Origin: Symbiodinium natans
Taxonomy: Eukaryota; Sar; Dinophyceae; Suessiales; Symbiodiniaceae
NCBI GenBank assembly: GCA_905221605.1
Contig: CAJNDS010002139.1
Location: forward strand, 436,001 to 500,000
Direction: 5' to 3'
DNA length: 64,000 bases
Positions 55,801-60,900 of the stretch are shown here, piece by piece. Numbering within the stretch: position 1 is the stretch's first letter; the number at the start of each line of letters is the position of its first letter. The notes beneath the pieces were generated by a model. The model was not told the DNA's origin and searched no databases. It saw only the letters and a program-made list of their open reading frames with translations. A program made the translations under genes and the position numbers.

Positions 55801-57913
55801 AAACCCTTAAGGTTTAAACTCTATGGGCTTAGGTTTAAATGTAAAAATCTTAAACCTTAAACCTTTAAACCTTCACACTACAAAGTTCAAGGGTGTTAAG
55901 GGTGACAAATGAATTACATACTTAGGTTTACATGCCTAAATCTTAAACCCCAAACCTTTAAACCTTAACCCTATAGGGTTTAAAGGTTAAGGGTTTATTG
56001 TGAATTGCCGTCTTAGGTTTAAATGTCTGCATCTTAAACCCTAAAACTTTAAACCTTCACCCTATAGAGTTTAAAGGTTAAGGGTTTCGGTTTAATTGCA
56101 AGCTTAGATTTAAATGTCTAAGTAAAGAATCCTAAACCTTTAAATCTCATCCCTAGAAGGGTTTAAGGTTAAGGGTTCAATATGAACTGCCGGCATAGGT
56201 CCCTAAACCTTAAACTTAAACCCTAAACCATTAAATATCTTAACCCTTTAGGGTTTTAAGGTTAAAGGCTCAGCCTTAATTGCCTGAATCGGTTTAAATG
56301 CCTAAATCTTAAGCCCGAAACCTTTAAACCTTAGCCCAACAGTGTTTAAAGGTTAAGGGTTTAAAATTAATTGAAGTCTGAGATTTACATGCTTAAATCT
56401 TAAATCCTAAACCTTTAAAATCTTTACCCAACAGGGTTTAAAGGTTAAGGGCTTGGCTACAGGTTTAAATGGCTAAATCTTAAACCCTAAGCCTTTAAAC
56501 CTTAACCCTACAGGGTTTAAAGGTTAAGGGTTTAAAATTAGTTGCAGGCTGAGGTTTAAATGCCTTCATCTTAAACCCTAAACCTGTAAAAATCTTAACC
56601 CGAAAGAATTCAAAGGTTAAGGGCTTAGGGTTTAATTGCCGGCATAGGTTCAAATGCCTAAACCTTAAACCCTTAACCTTGAAACCTCAACCCTACAGGG
56701 TTTAAAGGTTAAGGGTGTTTTTGCAGGCTTAGGTTGAAATGCCTAAATCTTAAATTATAAACAAAAGCCAACAGAAAGAAAAACCCTCCGTGTGTGTGTG
56801 AGAGAGTGAATTAAGGAAAACAGTCAAAAATCCGGTCACGGGAAAATCACCAGACAGCATAGGTTTTATCGGTATTTGCGGTACTTTTGCAAAGATCAAG
56901 GCCCGCGGTGGGTCCATTGGGGGGGGGGGGGTGACCATATATATATATATATATATTATGCATATATACACTCATACATTGACATATGTATGCACACAAC
57001 TCACCAACATGTATAGGGAACCATCTAGACACTCACCAAAAAACATGGCAATGCCCTACTTCCTGTTTCGTCTAGGGCTTCGAGATCAAAGAGGCTCAAC
57101 AAGTTTAGGAGTTGAAGCGCCCTTCAATAAAAAGGACTGCCCCTCCTCCCCCCGCCCCCTTTGCGAAAAAAATTGACAAGGACCTTCATGTGCAAACCCC
57201 AGCAAGGGCCCGGAACTGTTTAGGGCTCAGGGTTTAGATTTTAAAACCCTAAACCCTAAACCCTAAACCCTAAACCCTAAACCCTAAACCCTAAACCGTA
57301 ACCTCTAACCCTAAACCCTAAACCCTGAATAGGGTTTTTGGGAAAGCCCGACATCCGCTCCCACAGCTTGGTGATGAAGGACGAGTTCGTCATCATCAAG
57401 ATGTTCTTCCTCGTGCCGCTGGGCTTACTTAAGGGCTTCAGGAACCCCAAAAAACAACCTTTGAAAAGGTTTAGGGTTTAGGGTTTGGGTTTTGGGGCTT
57501 AGTTTCCTAAAATTGCCCCAAGCTCTAGCGGGTTAAGGAACGAAGGCGCGATAGGAAAACGAGCCTTGGACCAGCTTGGACCCATGGACCATGGTCCTCA
57601 ACCCTTAACGAACCTGCGGCCTGAGGGGTTTAGGGTACACTTTGGGGTGTTCCCAATTATGCGGGTTCAGGGTTTAGGGTTGAGGGTTCAGGGTTTAGGG
57701 TTTAGGGTTTAGGGTTCAGGGTTTAGGGTTTGGATGTTCCCCATGATACTAACAGCTCCTCAATAATAGGGATTTTAGTACCCCCTATTAGAATCCCGAT
57801 TCAGGACTGTTTTAGTATAAGGGGGAACATCCCAAGGTACACTCATTCATGCCAGCTTGGGCTATCCTGGCCAAGCCCGAAAAACTTTAACACCAACCTG
57901 ACCCCGCTTGAGT

Positions 57914-57946
<33 letters not shown>

Positions 57947-60900
57947 ACCCCCGTACGTTCCTGACGATTTGCAGGTCCTAAACCCGAAACCCCGCAATCC
58001 CGAAATCCTCAACCGGAAGCCCTAAACCCTAAACCCAAGCCACCAAAAAACCCTGAACCCCTAAGCCCTAAACCCCGAAACCCGCAAGCCTATCAAGGGT
58101 ACCCATAACCTATGACCCTACTTATACGTACTCATAGCCAAAAACCTGCAAGTAAGGAGGGGTGATTGCAAACTCCAGCCAAGGCTCTCGTTCATGACGC
58201 TGTCTTGCATGCCCGTCTTGACAATGTAGCCCTGACAGGTTTATAGGGTTTAGGGTTTAGGGTTTAGGGTTTAGGGTTTAGGGTTTAGGGTTTAGGGTTT
58301 AGGGTTTAGGGTTTAGGGTTTAGGGTTTAGGGTTTAGGGTTTAGGGTTTAGGGTTTAGGGTTTAGGGCCTAAAGCGGTGGGATGGAACCACGGATTGGAA
58401 AGCCACGTCCTTCAAAACCTACAAGCCCCCCAAAGCACCCTAACTGAGGGTCCTATGGGTGCAGGGCCCTAGAGCTCCCTCAGAACACCCGAAGCCCTCT
58501 CGAGTGCCTTCTGGCGGGCGTTTTAGGGTTTGGGGTTCTGGGGTTGAGGGGTTATCGGGTTCAGGTTTCAGGGTGGAGGGGTTATCGGGTTCAGGTTTCA
58601 GTGCAAACCCTTAACTTCGACCCCCGAATCCTAGCTTGACCCCGCACCGGAGAGCAACCGAGATGGTTTAAATGGCATGGTATTGTCACAGAATAAGCAT
58701 AAGGGTTGAGGGTCTAGGGTCTTCTAGGGTTCTGGGCTCAAGTGATTCGGTGCTGTTCAGGTTTCGGGTGTTCGCAGGGGGGTTTGATGAGACGGCTTTG
58801 TCTGGGCTTAGACGGTTCATTGCCTTTGTCCTGTCTGATGAAACTCCCAGGCGTTGCCACAAAACCCACTGCATGCCCTGCGCTCAAGCCCTAAACCCTA
58901 AACCGCCTAAACCGCAGTGTTAGCTGCCTTGCTGAGGCCTTTCAAGGCATAGGTCTCCGAGGACGCCTGGGGGGCGAGCAGTTTTGGTTTAGGAACCGGG
59001 TCTCAGGGAGCCGGCGGGGGCGGAGGGGGAGGGGAGCAGGGTTAGGGTTTTGGGTTTACAGTTTAGGGCTTTGGGTTTAAAGTGTTGGGTTTAGGGTCAA
59101 AACCCCCAAAACGTCCATTGTATTCTTAGGGTGCTAATTCAACAGGGTGCTTCTTCAGTGCTTGTGGACTGTTTTGGGGGTTTTGGAATTTTGGGAACGT
59201 TTGTGTGTTTGGGCCACATTGGGCGGAGGTAAACCATTTATAGTGGGAAGTAGATCACGAAACACTTGCTCATCCACGAACCCAGGAGTTTGCTCTTGAT
59301 CTCCATCTGGCAAGCTGGAGCCTTGGCAATCGCGGGCCAAATCCCACTTCTTTCGGGGCGTATGCGACAGGCAGCGCTGACCCGGGACTTTTTGCCAAAC
59401 TCTTGCCGATGAAGGTCCCTTAATTTGCCTCGCCAGGAATCCTTGTCGCACTTCTTTGTGCAATGCTTGTTCTTCCATTCTCCAATCCAGCGAGACAATT
59501 TGGTCATCCCAATCCCGGAAGTAAGGATCCCATAGCAGTAATATGACACCTTAAACCCTAACCCCTAGCCCCTAAACTCTAAACTAGGGGGTAGGATTAG
59601 GGGGCCCCTTGGGGATATCGACCCTCTGAATAAGGTCCCTGTCTAAAAGAGCCAGAAGAGGGTTAAGAAGGGGTTCCCTTTTAAGGGTCCCCCTTATCCC
59701 TAAACCCTAAACCCTAAACCCTAAACCCTAAACCCTAAACCCATCCTGCCTAGGATAAACCCTAAACCCTAAACCGCATTTGTGAAGCGGAGGCCGAAAC
59801 TTACCCGACCTGAGGATGGCACCACACGGCACAGCAGCGAACTCCGCATGACTAGAAAGCAGGCCCAGCGTCTCCCAAGAATTCAGACTCCGAGGTTTAG
59901 GATTTAGGATTTAGGGTTTAGGGTTTAGGGTTTAGGGTTTAGGGTTTAGGGTTTAGGGTTTAGGGTTTAGGGTTTAGGGTTTAGGGTTTAGGGTTTGGGA
60001 TTTAGGGTTTCGGGGATTAGGCTTTCGGGCAGAGGGCTGACCCTGCCTATGTGTGGGGGTTGAGCGATTGACTTTCCCTCCTCGTGGCACCCCTTGTGGT
60101 TTAGGGTGTAGGGTTTAGGGCTTCGGGTTTCAGGGCTATATGCCAAAAATCATCTTGGGCCCCACCGACGCAACTGCCCTTGTGCCTTTTTTTCTTGGAG
60201 AGAAGGGGTGCACTTTACATTCCTTGTACAGTACTCTACGATCTTCACTACCCAAAACCCTAAACCCTAAACCTCAGACCCTAAACCCTAAAAACCCTAC
60301 ACCCTAAACTGCCCTGACCGGTGTCAGGTCGAGGGATAGCCCCCAAGGGTTCCGGGTTTAGGGTCTAGCGCTCAGGGTATAGGCTTTCGGGTTTAGGGGG
60401 CTTAGCAACTTAGGCCCTGAAACCTAAACCAGCAAACCGCTGAACCCCCAACCCCTTACTTCACCCCTAGCCCCTAAACCCCAGCCCTAAACCCTCAACC
60501 AAGTGCCTTGTGTTCCCAGAGTTCGACCGTACCGAAGCCGCCGCAGCCCAGGAGGCCTAGGGAAGAGGTTGAGGGTTTAGGGTTTAGGGCTTTGGGCCTT
60601 GGGGTTTAGGGTTCTGTTTTTGGGGCTTAAGAAGGGCCTCCCTAAACCCAACGCCCCTCCAGGTCTTCTAGGTCTTCTAGGGTGCCGGGGGTTCGGGCAG
60701 TTGTGGGCTTGGTTGGGTGTTTAGAGTTTTCTGTAGAGTGCTTGTGGAAGGTGCTGCAAGGTTCCGTGCGTAGGGTGTAGGGGCTTGGGATGACAAGGCT
60801 GTAGAACCTTCCAGCTCCAGCTGCTTTCTCCTGCTTCTCTTGGAATGATGCATTCTGGTGCTCAGCTGCGGGACAGCGTCTGGTTGATTGCATCTGACCT

